DNA of 64,000 bases from Clostridium sp. Lineage in GTDB: Bacteria; Bacillota_I; Bacilli_A; Acholeplasmatales; Anaeroplasmataceae. The stretch spans positions 1,922,001 to 1,986,000 of the forward strand of contig CP091735.1 in NCBI GenBank assembly GCA_022010015.1. The letters run 5' to 3'. Each line of letters opens with the position of its first letter. Within the stretch, counting starts at the first letter, position 1. Below, one piece after another: positions 13,987-25,200 of this stretch. Below the pieces are notes generated by a model. The model was not told the DNA's origin. It did no database searches and saw nothing but the letters and a program-made list of their open reading frames with translations. Both the position numbers and the translations under genes were made by a program.

Positions 13987-15157
13987 TTTTTTCCCTCCTC
14001 ATCATATAAATAACAAGCTACATAATGAGTATCTGTAACTTTTCTAAGTTCTGGCACAGAACCATTGCATTTTTGAATACATTTATCACAACGATTTTTT
14101 TAAAATAACATACATCAGGTAAAGTAATAGGATTTGGTACAGAGCCTGGTATTGAATATAAAGGCTCCTTACTACTCATATTAATTACAGGCTTACTCTT
14201 TTGAAGACCAATTGTATAAGGATGTAATGGATTATGGAAAATTTCTGAAACAGTGCCTTTTTCAATTACCTTTCCAGCATACATAACTACAACATAATCA
14301 GCCATCTCAGCAATAACACCTAAATCGTGTGTTATTAGCATTATTGAGCATCCTTCCTTCTTTTGAAGGTCTCTTAAAAGTTCCAATATTTGAGCTTGAA
14401 TTGTAACATCAAGTGCTGTTGTTGGCTCATCAGCAATAATCAACTTAGGATCTCCAGCAAGTGCCATTGCAATCATAACACGCTGACGCATACCACCTGA
14501 TAATTCATGAGGATATGATTTATAAACACGTTCAGGCATTGATATACCAACCTTATTAAGCATATCAATACTATGAGTTTTTGCATCCTCCTTAGAAATT
14601 CCCTTATTATGAACAAATGAAACCTCATCAAGCTGATAGCCAATAGTAAATACTGGATTTAAGCTTGTCATAGGCTCTTGGAAAATCATTGTTATATCCT
14701 TACCACGAATTTTATAAATATCCTTGGTTGGCATTCTTGTGATATCATAGGCAAGCTTATTGCCCATTTCATCATTGCCCAAAAAATCAGAATTAAATCT
14801 TATTTCACCACCAACAATTTGACCCTGTGGTGATTGAACAAGCTGCATAATTGATAAAGACGTTACACTCTTACCACAGCCTGATTCACCAACGACGCCG
14901 ACAATTGAATTTTTAGGAATATCAAATGATACACCATTAACACTCATAACAGTTCCATTATCTGTAAAGAAAACTGTCTTAAGGTTATCAATTTCAATCA
15001 AATTGTTAGGATCCTTCATTGTTGTTGTATATTCGCTTGGGTCCTTTTTTTCTTTCTTTTTTTAAACCCTCGTAATATTTCATTTCTTTAATATTATGTT
15101 TAATGATAGCTCTACTTTCTTTTATAGAAATATAGCCCTTGTCTTTTTTTCTTTCAT
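13983..15157 (-). CDS. oppD: Oligopeptide ABC transporter ATP-binding protein OppD
   Basis: Second ATPase of the peptide importer. Walker A GESGCGKSVTS, signature LSGGMRQR, Walker B LIIADEPTTALD, switch His in LITHDLGV, and a C-terminal oligopeptide domain that reads NRCDKCIQKC after a frame correction at 14100. The best start is ATG 15157, 7 bases after AGGAGG; it adds a Lys-rich N-terminal extension of about 45 residues before the usual NLIEIDNLKT beginning, with three A runs in it that need correction. An internal ATG at 15019 would give the standard length. The TGA stop overlaps the oppF ATG, which is evidence that TGA is a stop here. Confidence 0.92.
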
Positions 15158-15167
15158 GCTATACCTC

Positions 15168-16280
15168 CTACTTCTTCGCTCTTGGATCCATTGCATCACG
15201 TAAGCCATCACCAATGAAGTTAAAGCCTAAAACAGCAATTACAATTAAAATACCTGCAGGAAGCCACATATTTACATGATATAATAAAACTTCTCTAACA
15301 TTAGCTGTTGCAATCATCGTTCCCCAAGCTGCCTTAGGTAATTGTACACCAAGTCCTAAATATGATAATGTTGACTCATAAAGAATAACACTACCAAGTC
15401 CAAGTGTCATTGATACAATTAATTGAGGCATAACATTTGGAATTAAATGCTTAAATATTTTTCTTGGAGTAGATAATCCCATAACTTCGGTTGCAGTAAT
15501 ATATTCCTGCTCCTTTAAATAAAGAATTTGACCTCTTACAAGTCTTGCAACACCACTCCAGCTAAACAAGGTGATTATTATCATTAAGAAATAAATACGC
15601 TTATCAGCAGATAAATTCCATGAATCAAGTACAGCCGAAGCAATCAATAAAATAGGTAATGTTGGTATACAGTTAAAGATATCAACAATACGCATTATTA
15701 AATTATCAACCCAGCCTCCGAAAAAAATCCGGATATTCCTCCAAGTATTACACCTATTAAGGTTTCCAAAATAACTACAATAAAAACCAATAGTAAGAGA
15801 AATTCTTCCACCATACATTAGTCTGGTAAAGACATCCATTCCTTTATCATCAGTTCCAAGTAGATGATTAATTGAAGGATCAGCTTTATCATTAATATTG
15901 CTTATAAATTCAATAACCTCGGTAATATCGATAGTTTTCCCATTTTCGTCTATAACCTGATATGTCTTTTCAATATATTCAATCTTAGGATTTCTATCAA
16001 CACCTGTTTCACCCCAAGTTCGATATACCAATGGTCCTAAGAATGAAAATAAGAATAAGAAAACAATCATTATAATACCAACAATTGATAGCTTTGATCT
16101 AAAGAATCGGCGCATAATTAAGCGCATTGGACTAATTTCTTTATAGCGATTAGTAAATTCATCATCATTTTTCTTCTTTTTTCAGGTTCAGTTTTTTTAG
16201 ATTCTTCCTTTATTTCTTTAACTTCTTTTTTTCTTATTGAACATTTTTTTCAAATTATTAAACGATTCTTTAATTGTCAT
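15168..16280 (-). CDS. oppC: Oligopeptide ABC transporter permease OppC
   Basis: Integral membrane permease. The N-terminal segment is a charged cytosolic tail (MTIKESFNNL, then Lys/Glu-rich), followed by TM1 (SIVGIIMIVFLFLFSFLGP), a periplasm-facing loop, and the BPD_transp_1 core with LLGTDDKGMDVFTRLMYGGR and the EAA-like loop EVMGLSTPRKIFKHLIPN. It ends GLRDAMDPRAKK, typical of OppC/DppC. Two compensating frame shifts around 15720-15790 corrupt a TM segment but leave the flanking frame unchanged. Starts 13 bp after oppB and stops 11 bp before oppD. Partner of OppB. Confidence 0.92.
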
Positions 16281-16292
16281 CTCTCGCACCTA

Positions 16293-17305
16293 CTACTTTC
16301 CTAATTTGACACGAGGGTCAACTATAGAATACATTATATCAGAGAATAGGGTTCCAATAATTGTTAAAACCGCTAAGAACATATTATATCCCATTACAAA
16401 TGGAATATCAGCCTGTTTTAAGGCTTGATAAGCAAGTCTACCAATTCCATCAATTCCAAATACCTCCTCGGTAATCATCATACCACCAAATAGTGAAGGT
16501 AGAATACCAGCAAGAAGGGTAGCAAGAGGAATCATAGTATTACGAAAGGCATGCTTATAAATAACATCCTTTTCAGGTAATCCTTTAGCTCTTGCAGTAC
16601 GAATATAATCTGCATTTAAAACCTCAAGTGTATTTGGTTTCTTGTATAACGCATTAATCCACCAATAGATAATATAACAGATACAAAGATTGGTAAAATC
16701 AAATGCTGACAAATATCACCAAACTTTTCCATATGACCTACAAATGTATTTGCATAATCCTTTGTTGCATATATTAAGCCATTAGATGGTAACCAACCTA
16801 AATCACCAGAAAATACCTTAATACATACAGCAGCAAAGAAATATGTTGGAAGGGCAATACCAATCATTGTAAAAAAATTGTAACTAAATAATCTCTTACA
16901 GAATATTGATGGGTAGCACTTGAAATTCCAAGAGGAATTGCAATTAAAAACTGAAGAATTGTTGCAATAATAGCAATAGCAAAGGAAATCCACATATTAT
17001 CTTTAATTACTTTAGATACAGGTTGTTGATAAACAAATGATGTACCTAAATCACCCTTACATAAATTTAATAACCATTTACCATAGCCGCTAACAATTCC
17101 CTTGAATGAATTATCGCCAATTCCATATAATGCTTTAAATGCATCAATATCAGCCTGAGTAATTGTACCATTTTGTAAAGCCTGTGCATATTTAACATCA
17201 ACATATGAGCTTGGCATCATTCTTACTAGTGAATATATGATTAATGATACACCAAATAAAACAATAACGGATATCAATAATCTTTTTAACTATGTATTTA
17301 AACAT
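16293..17305 (-). CDS. oppB: Oligopeptide ABC transporter permease OppB
   Basis: Integral membrane permease forming the import channel with OppC. Start ATG 17305 follows AGGAGG and gives MFKYIVK then a first TM helix (SVIVLFGVSLIIYSLVR), the large external loop with GDLGTSFVYQQPVS, further TM helices (IALPTYFFAAV) and the cytoplasmic EAA loop NADYIRTARAKGLPEKDV. Ends MYSIVDPRVKLGK. Frame breaks at about 16640, 16875 and 17280 split it into three pieces that join at conserved sequence, so the gene is judged intact. Follows oppA after a hairpin that probably lowers readthrough. Confidence 0.92.
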
Positions 17306-17322
17306 ACAAATCCTCCTTAATC

Positions 17323-17355
17323 AAAAAGCATTTTTAAAACAAAATAATGCTTTTT
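17323..17355 (-). terminator. Attenuating hairpin between oppA and oppB
   Basis: Inverted repeat aaaaagcatt / aatgcttttt with a 13-base loop in the 88 bp between oppA and oppB. On the transcribed strand the 3' arm ends in five U. A partial terminator or RNA-end stabiliser here is common in binding-protein operons and would leave oppA mRNA more abundant than the permease mRNA; that role is inferred. Confidence 0.6.
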
Positions 17356-17393
17356 AACGTTCTTTATTAGTAACTAATGAAACTAAATGTAGG

Positions 17394-20062
17394 TTACTTG
17401 TTAATCCCTTTATATGGAGACAAATCCTCATCAGGAGTTAATGTCGTAACATCAATCTTATTGCCATTATAAGCAAATAAATCATCTCTTTGATATGTAG
17501 GAAGCTCAACAGCAAGTTTCATAACTAAATCAAGAGCACTTGCATAAATAACCTTACGAGCTTTTTGATCATTAGTTTGTCTTCCTTGATCAATTAAATC
17601 AGATAATTCAGATACTAGTGCATTTTTCATAATCATATTTACCACCAGCATTCATTAAGATTTGTTTATATCCCCAGTTTAAAAACTGAAGTAGCCTTTG
17701 AATCCTTATGGTAAACCTGATACATATCAGGGTCAATTGTTGAACCCCAAGCAGCAGCCCAAACAGTTAAATCACCAGTTGATAGCTTCTTTAAAGCATT
17801 AGCATCAGTTTGACAAGTAATTTGGAAGCCATATTTATTTAATACTTCTTGTGCATGCCACATTGCATTCCATGCAGGGTGGTCAGTTTCTTCACCAGCA
17901 ATTGTAAATACATACTTACATACATTCGAACCATTTTGATAGATACCACTACCATTTAATGTATAACCAGCTTCTTCAACTAAAGATGTAATAAATTCCT
18001 TTTGATCAGCTTCGCTCATTACTTGGCCAGCACTATAGCCTTTATTATTAACGAAATCAGCATAATATGGATTTACAACACTTAAATCCTCTGGAATAGC
18101 GCCACCAATATAAGGATAATATGGAGTAGCATCCTTTGGATATGCCCAGCTTGACAATGACATAGGACGATAAATAGCTTGAGCAGTATTCTTATAATAT
18201 TCAACGCATTCTTGAGTATTAATTGCATGCATAATAGCTTGTCTTACATTAACACTTGGAACCTTACTTGCATTAATACCAATATATCCATAACCAGCTG
18301 TTCTAATTGACTTATTTTGAATGCCTTCGCTTAATTTACCTTCAAGTTCAGTAATAGTTTCAGGCTTTTGCGTTTGGTTGAACGAAATCAATTTCACCAG
18401 AATATAATGTTGTTAACATTTGGTTAGCAGCAACAACCTGATAACGAACCTTTTTTTAATAATAGGAGAACCCATTAAATAATATGGATTTCTTTCATAA
18501 TAAACAACACCCTTATCATAGAATTCAGATGCTTTTAATGTCGGTGATACCACCAGATGATTTAGATGCTGCATAAGCTCCAGCTCCAACTGGAAGGCCA
18601 ACCTTGTCTGCTGAATTAACAACATTATTCATAAATTTTTGAGATGAATATTCAACACCAAAATTTTCAACATAATCGAAAGCCTTAACATGCTCACTAT
18701 CTGAATAATAATACATAGGAGCTACAGTGAAGGCAAAGTTCCAAATTGCTTTTGGGTCTACTTTCTTAATAGTGATAGATAAAACCTCATTATAATCAGA
18801 CTTAATATCACCATTTGCTTGATATTCAGGCTTCTTATATTCAACGCCATTTACAGTAACAGAGCTATCCATATTTGCAAATTTAATACCAGAGATGTTT
18901 CTTATAAATTCTCTTATCACCATTTGCATAATATTCTTCCATTAATTCATTAGCAATATAATCATTTAATTTAGTTGCAGTACCCCAGTAGCTTACAATT
19001 TCTGAAATATCAGCTGGAACCTTATCCTCATAAACAATATTAATTGCTTCTTCCTTAGTCATATTTTTTTAACTTCTGAGAAATCTCTAAATGAACAAGT
19101 AAGAGTTGCATCCTTCTTATTCCAAGTAATATATCCCTCATTATATAAGAATTGTTCAACATCAGTTGTAAATAAATTCTTATGAACATTTTTATTTTCA
19201 TCAGTAAATGTAGTAGATTCATAAGAATCCATAGCATTTGTATAATCGCTTTCAAGCTCATCACGGAATAGTTCTAAAGCTTTATCATAATCTGAATCAA
19301 TATGAGCATATACTCCACCTAGTGGTTTATATTCCTCAACTAAAATTTCTCTAAAACGCTCAGATGTAATATTTTCAGTCTTATGAGTATCAAAAATTTC
19401 ATCAGCAGTATCAGCAAGAGTTTGAATTCTTGTTACAGCCTCAATTTGGAATTTTTGATTAAATGATTCTTGTTCTTTTTCATCTGTTTCTTGAGTACGA
19501 TATTCACCAAGACCAACGATATCTGTTGAATAAATAGTACTTGAACCAGTATATGCTGGATCTAGATAAACATATAGATTAAATAATACATCCTTAATAG
19601 TAAGGAATGAGCCATTTGAGAAACGAATATTATTCTTTAATACGAAATAATAAGTAGTTGTTTGATCTTCATTTTCTCCTTGAGATTTAATTTCTACATC
19701 CTTTACAACTACTGGCTCCTTATCGCCATATGTATATTTTCCTTCCTTATCATTTCCAAGCATACCGATTTGTGTAATACCAACAACTTCACCATCAGGT
19801 CCAGTAGTTGAAAAGAATGGGTTAAATACTCTATCAACCTGTGATAATGAGAAAACAAGTGGGTCGTTTTCATTATCATATGCTTTACTTGGCTTATTTG
19901 AGCTGGTTGGTGTTTGAGTACTACCATTACCACTTGGAATAATTACACTTCCACTAGGAATTGATTCATTTGGATTATCATTTTTACCACATGAAGTCAT
20001 ACCAAGTGCAGCAAGTGCAACTAAAGAAATCATTGAAAATCTTTTTTTCTAAAATTTGCCAT
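17394..20062 (-). CDS. oppA: Oligopeptide-binding lipoprotein OppA (SBP_bac_5)
   Basis: Extracytoplasmic peptide-binding lipoprotein that delivers ligand to OppBC. Signal peptide ends LGMTSCGKN after a low-complexity Ser/Pro/Thr linker start. SBP_bac_5 features include FSLSQVDRVFNPFF, YYFVLKNNIRFSNG, VRQAIMHAINTQECVEYY and a C-terminal WGSTIDPDMYQVYH block. The protein is longer (about 890 residues) than a usual OppA (540-600) because of an inserted Glu/Asp-rich region around 19200-19500 and another around 18700. Start ATG 20062 has AAAGGAG. Frame breaks near 18400, 18520, 18910, 19070 and 20045 are at A/T runs. It overlaps nothing but starts 5 bp from the preceding stop. Confidence 0.88.
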
Positions 20063-20066
20063 TTTT

Positions 20067-21236
20067 TTATTCTCCTTTAACATTAATAGTTACTTTTGCA
20101 TTAACGCTTGAAGCGTCATCTGATAAATAAGATGCCCTATCAGTAACAAAAATAAGATCATCCTTAGAAAAGCTACTAGGTAGTTTACTAACCTGATAGC
20201 TTGCATTAATTGTAACATTGTCAATTGTAGATGTTACCACTTTTGCAAATGGAGTAACAACAATACGTTTAGTCTTTGAAAGGCCAGTATTGACATCAAA
20301 TATAACATTATCGAATTTAACATCCTTAATAGTAGCATTTTTTTAATTCACTAAAAAAATACCTATATAAAGAGTATTTTTGAACACCATCAATATAGTC
20401 ATTTACTAAAGAGTTTGCAGTGTATTGAACCTTAAAATTAGATATTGTATATCCATTTCCAAGTAATGTTTTTTTGAAGCATAATTACCAAATGAGAATG
20501 CTTCTCCACCACAATCAATATCATTAAGCAAATAAATGTTTTTTTAGTCTTATTCAGCTTTAACTCATTATAGTTAGAAACAAAGCTAAACGTTCCCTTT
20601 AAATATTTAACATAAACATCGACATTACCATCATTACTTGCGTCCTTGCCTGGATGTACAAAAATCATTATTCCAAACATTTCCATCCTTATCATAATAA
20701 ATAACTGATAGCTTTTTATCAACAATTTCTTGAATAGGCGTATATCCCGTACGCTTTTTAGCATAATTTAAGGCATCGATAAATTTTGCACCCTCGCTTG
20801 CTGAATATGAACCTAAAATTTGCTTTTTACCAGCATCATCAAGGTAACAAACATTATAAAAGCACTTTTCAACCTTTTTCCAAAAAGCATATAGGGTTAT
20901 ATTTTTTTATCCTTAATTGTATCTGTAGAAAAAAATCCCATGGATTAGAATAGGTTATCTCTATATCCTCACCACTGCCAGTTACGTTCTTTTCTAAAAA
21001 CCAACCAACTAACTCATATCCAGGATAAGTTATTAAATTATTACCATTTCCTGGTAATGTTGATGGCTCATAAACAAGTGACTCTTCACCATTACGTCCA
21101 TAATATTGAATAATAGGCTTTCTACTATTCTTATAGCTTGCACCCTCAAGCTCATAGGTTACCTTAATTCTCCCTGCATATTTGCTATCTTCTTTTGAAC
21201 AGCCACACAATAATACAGCTAGAAAAAAATTATCAT
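20067..21236 (-). CDS. Lipoprotein with InlB-like repeat, first gene of the opp unit
   Basis: Secreted lipoprotein of about 385 residues. The first residues MIIFFLAVLLCGC form a short signal with a lipobox (one T run needs correction), followed by SKEDSKYAGRIKVTYELEG and PGYELVGWFLEKN, the GWF/GWY pattern of Listeria-Bacteroides (InlB B) repeats. A middle part has DVYVKYLKGTF and the end is AKVTINVKGE. The stop lies inside the oppA Shine-Dalgarno region, so it is probably cotranscribed with oppA. At least four frame breaks. Role unknown; proximity suggests a binding or scaffold function for the importer. Confidence 0.6.
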
Positions 21237-21542
21237 TATAAGAAAGAAGTTCCTTCTTTTCATTAATATATTCCGCCCTTCTTTTTTTACTATAAAACCA
21301 ATTTTATTCAAAAACAAATACATTATTTTCATTCAAAAAAACAGTTGTTTCTCTATTTTTAGAACAAATTTTTCCCATAATTTTTACGATAAAAAAATCT
21401 AAAACATCGGTTTGAAGTAATTATAGCACCATTTAATCTACTTATCAATGATTATAATTTTTTTCCAATCAGTAAAAAGCGTTTTTTTATAGTACATTTC
21501 CATACAAACATTAAAGCAGGTATATAAACCTGCTTTATTCAA
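21237..21542. other. Intergenic region upstream of the opp unit
   Basis: About 300 bp of very AT-rich DNA without a convincing gene. It must contain the promoter for the InlB-like lipoprotein and opp genes, but I could not settle on hexamers. The terminator of the gene to its right lies at 21513-21536. Confidence 0.5.
21513..21536 (-). terminator. Hairpin after the 21.5-22.2 kb lipoprotein
   Basis: Perfect inverted repeat aaagcaggt / acctgcttt with a 6-base loop, 7 bp past the stop at 21543. The stem ends in UUU on the transcribed strand. Probable intrinsic terminator separating this gene from the opp unit. Confidence 0.7.
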
Positions 21543-22223
21543 TTATGCTTGCTTGTAATTGATTGTAATTTCATTCAATCTATTATTTGAATTATATTTA
21601 GCATAGAAGCTAGAAATTTTTATCATTTTTCTAAGATAATAGTTACTTCTACATCTTTCATATTAGTAAATGTTTTATCCAAGAAAAACACTGAAAGCTT
21701 ATCATTTTTAATAGTAGCATTTAATGTATCAGACGTTGTTGTACTAGTAATGCTAGGTGCTGACAAATATTCATCATCCAAATTAAATATTAAAACAAAT
21801 GAAGGAAGCTTATAATTATCATCAACAAGCTTACCATTGACGTATTTATTGTTATCAGATGTTTCATATGATGTCCTAGATGTCGTAACACCTAAGTCAT
21901 CACTATAAAGATCAACCTTTTGTTCCTCATCACTATAGCTTGAGGTTTTGGTACTACGATCAATTGTATAATCAATTGTCTTTTGATACATGACCATATT
22001 ATTACCAGCTATCTTGTTTACTTGATTATAACCTGTAATTGTTTTTTTCACTTTCAAAAAAACACAGGAAATAAATTTTTGACATATCCTTAGCAACTAC
22101 TGGTGTTGTACTTGGAATTTCTGAATTAGCTGACTCTGTAGGCTTAGGCTTCTTATTACAGCCTGTAAAAAGTAAGTAATGCTACTAAAGAGAAAGCAAC
22201 GAATATAATTTTCTTTTTTTCAT
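21543..22223 (-). CDS. Small lipoprotein of unknown function
   Basis: About 225 residues. After fixing two runs the N terminus reads MKKKIIFVAFSLVALL then lipobox LTFTGCNKK and a Pro/Ser/Thr linker. The body is polar with KTIDYTIDRSTKTSS, LPSFVLIFNLDDEYLS and MKDVEVTIILEK, ending NEITINYKQA. AAGGAG precedes the ATG at 22223. It follows the second giant subtilase by 13 bp, mirroring the lipoprotein that follows the first giant, so it may be a positional counterpart. No recognised domain. Confidence 0.65.
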
Positions 22224-22235
22224 ACAAATTTCTCC

Positions 22236-25200
22236 TTAAAGATAAAATTTAATTAAACCAAGTAATGATATCATACTTAAGCCATAGCTTAGGGCAGCAA
22301 CTCTTTTCATAACAATCTCTCTTGTTGTAAGAGTTGATACCTGATTCATATCAGTAATATCTTGATTAAAATCTGCTACATATTTAGCATAATTATTTCT
22401 AAATTCATCAACTGTTGTAATATCAATTGCTGACTTATCAGATTTATCAAGAGAATTTATTGTATTCATAATATCTTTATATAAGCTAATCTTATCAACA
22501 CTAAATTCTGTTCCAAGCTCTTTAATTTGTGCTAATAAAACACTATATTTTTTTCATTTATATAATTAGCTTTTTAAGGTATTAATTTTTCAATACTGCT
22601 TCATTAAGCTTATCAGTCATTACCTTAATGTCAGAATCAGTATAGCCATAATTATGTAAATCCTGTTTCATACCATTATATGCAGTTTTAGTCTTTAAAA
22701 CTAAAGCTTCATCAGCTAAAGTAGCATTAGCTGGAATTTGATTAATGTATTTTAAGAAGGTAACAGTGTTTGTATCCTTTGACTCATATATTGAATTAGT
22801 AGCATTCTTTACATCAAAGAATAGAGTATAAATTAAATTGTCATAGCCACTAATAGCACCAGATTTTTTTCATTTGGTAATACAATATTAATCTTTTCTT
22901 TAGTACCTACCATACCCTTGAATTGACCATAATAATATGGATAATAGCCATTAAATACAAAGAATTTATTCATCAATTTATAAATTTCTGAATCTTCAGT
23001 ATATGAATAATCAGTTGAGCTACCAGCAAGACTTCCTTCTAAAGTAGGAGCAACAAGTGATCTAAATTCAACACTATTTAGCTTTGAGCAGTCATAGAAA
23101 GCCATATTTCCAATTGACTCAAGTGTATCAGGTAAAATAATACTGCAAAGATATGGATTGGCTGCTGCTGCATACATTTCAATTCGACAGGTGTTATCTA
23201 AAATTGTATAACTTTGTTCAATCTTTCCTGTTGGATATGAAGACATTTCAAGTAAACCATTAGCATTTCTAACATATAAAAACGCCATTAGAAATCAAAC
23301 AATAATCATTAATATTATAGGTATCAACAATATTACCATTATCATCATATAAGAATGAAGATTGCTTTGTATTATTATAAAAAAAGCACTCATAGAAATT
23401 TCTTTTAATTGTATTTGGTAAAAACAATTGAACCAACATTTAATAATGACAAAGCTTGAATACCAATTTTTTTCAACAACAGGCATATTAATAGTTGAAA
23501 CAGAGCTTGCACTTAAGAAAGCATAATCAGCAATTTCTTTAATACGTGGCATATCAAGAGATGTAATGCTTGTACAGCCAGCAAAGGCATCTTCTCCTAC
23601 ATATAATAGATTAGATAGATTTACATTCTTTAGCTTAGTACATGTATAGAATGCACCATCTTCAATTCTTTCAACATTTTCAAGATTGATATTTACAAGT
23701 GCACTAGCCTTATAAAACATATTATTAGGAATTGTTTTTATTGAAGAATCTAAAACAACACTTTGAAGTGAAGTATTATAAGCAAAGATAAAGCCTTTTA
23801 ATTCCACATTAGCAGGAATTGTTATAGTCTTTAAATTTAAGCAAGTATAGAACGCTGCCTCACCAATACTTCTCAAAGTTGTAGGAAGCTCTAATGATGT
23901 TATTGCAATTCCACTTACAGATGATTCAGAATATGCGGCAAAGGCACCATCACCTATAGTTTCCATTATTGGCATATTAAGAGTTGTAATTTCGGTACAA
24001 TCAGCAAATGCGAAATCACCAACACTTGTTGCATTAGTTAAATTTGCAACCTTTATTATTGTTGCATAGAAAGCCATCTTACCAATATGATCATAGAATT
24101 TGCTTAAATCAATTGAAGCTAGCTTTGTACAATTATAGAAGGCATAATCATATGCAATAATTTTGGCATCAGCATCAATATCAACAGTTGTTAAGGCAGT
24201 ATCATTAATAAAAGCACCATAACCAATTGTTGTATTGCCATATAAATGGGCATATCTTAATGATGTAATTCTTGCAAATGCACCTTCACCAATATTTACA
24301 TTTTCTCCTAAATCAATTGAATTTAATGCTGTTGATGCAAATGCATAATTACCAATTTCTTTAGTATTTTTTTAATATTAACAAGAGTAGTTAGCTTGGT
24401 ACATGCAGCAAAGGCACCTGCATCAATTGTAAATTTTTCATTTGCAAATGTAACACTAGTTAAAGCAGTACATTCGGCAAATGCATATTCACCAATATGT
24501 GTCACATTATTTAAATTAAGAGTTCTTAGAGTTGAAATACCTCCAAAGGCTCCTTCTTTCACCTCTAAGATGGAATCAGGAATAGTATATCTACCATAAT
24601 CATAGCCTGGAGCAGCAAGAATTATTACTTTTTTTCATCACTTGTTAATAATAATGGACCATTTGCTTTGTAAAAATTCATTAGAGGCTTCAACATTAAA
24701 TATCTTTAAAGAGCTGCAGCCTTCAAAAAAATTGTTGATTCATTACCAATAATTCTACTATCCTTAACAAAGGTAATCTTATTAAGCTTTGTACAATTTA
24801 AGAATGCATATTGTTCAATTTTTGTTTCACCATTTGGCATTGTAAGATTTGTTAAAGCTGTACAATTTTTCCAAAAGCATTGCTATAAATGAAATCAGAT
24901 TTACCTCTAAAGACAAATGAATTCATTTTACTGCAGCCCTTAAATGCACCTTCGCCAACATAAACAATATCTCTCATTACATCAACCTTTATTAAATTTT
25001 TTTACAATTTTTCCAAAAGCAGCTGTTGGAATTCTATCCGAATAAATATCAACACTTGTAAGGCCACTATTTTTTTAAACATTCCCTCAGAAAGCTTAGT
25101 ATAATTGCCACTTATAAATGTAGTCAAATTACTACAATCCATAAATACTTCCTTCCAAGCATTTCTAAGTGTTGTTAAATTTACACTTGAAATTCCTGTA

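Noticed and set aside
21240..21500. Possible small genes in the AT-rich gap upstream of the opp unit
   Set aside because: No frame longer than about 40 codons with a ribosome binding site and plausible composition was found.
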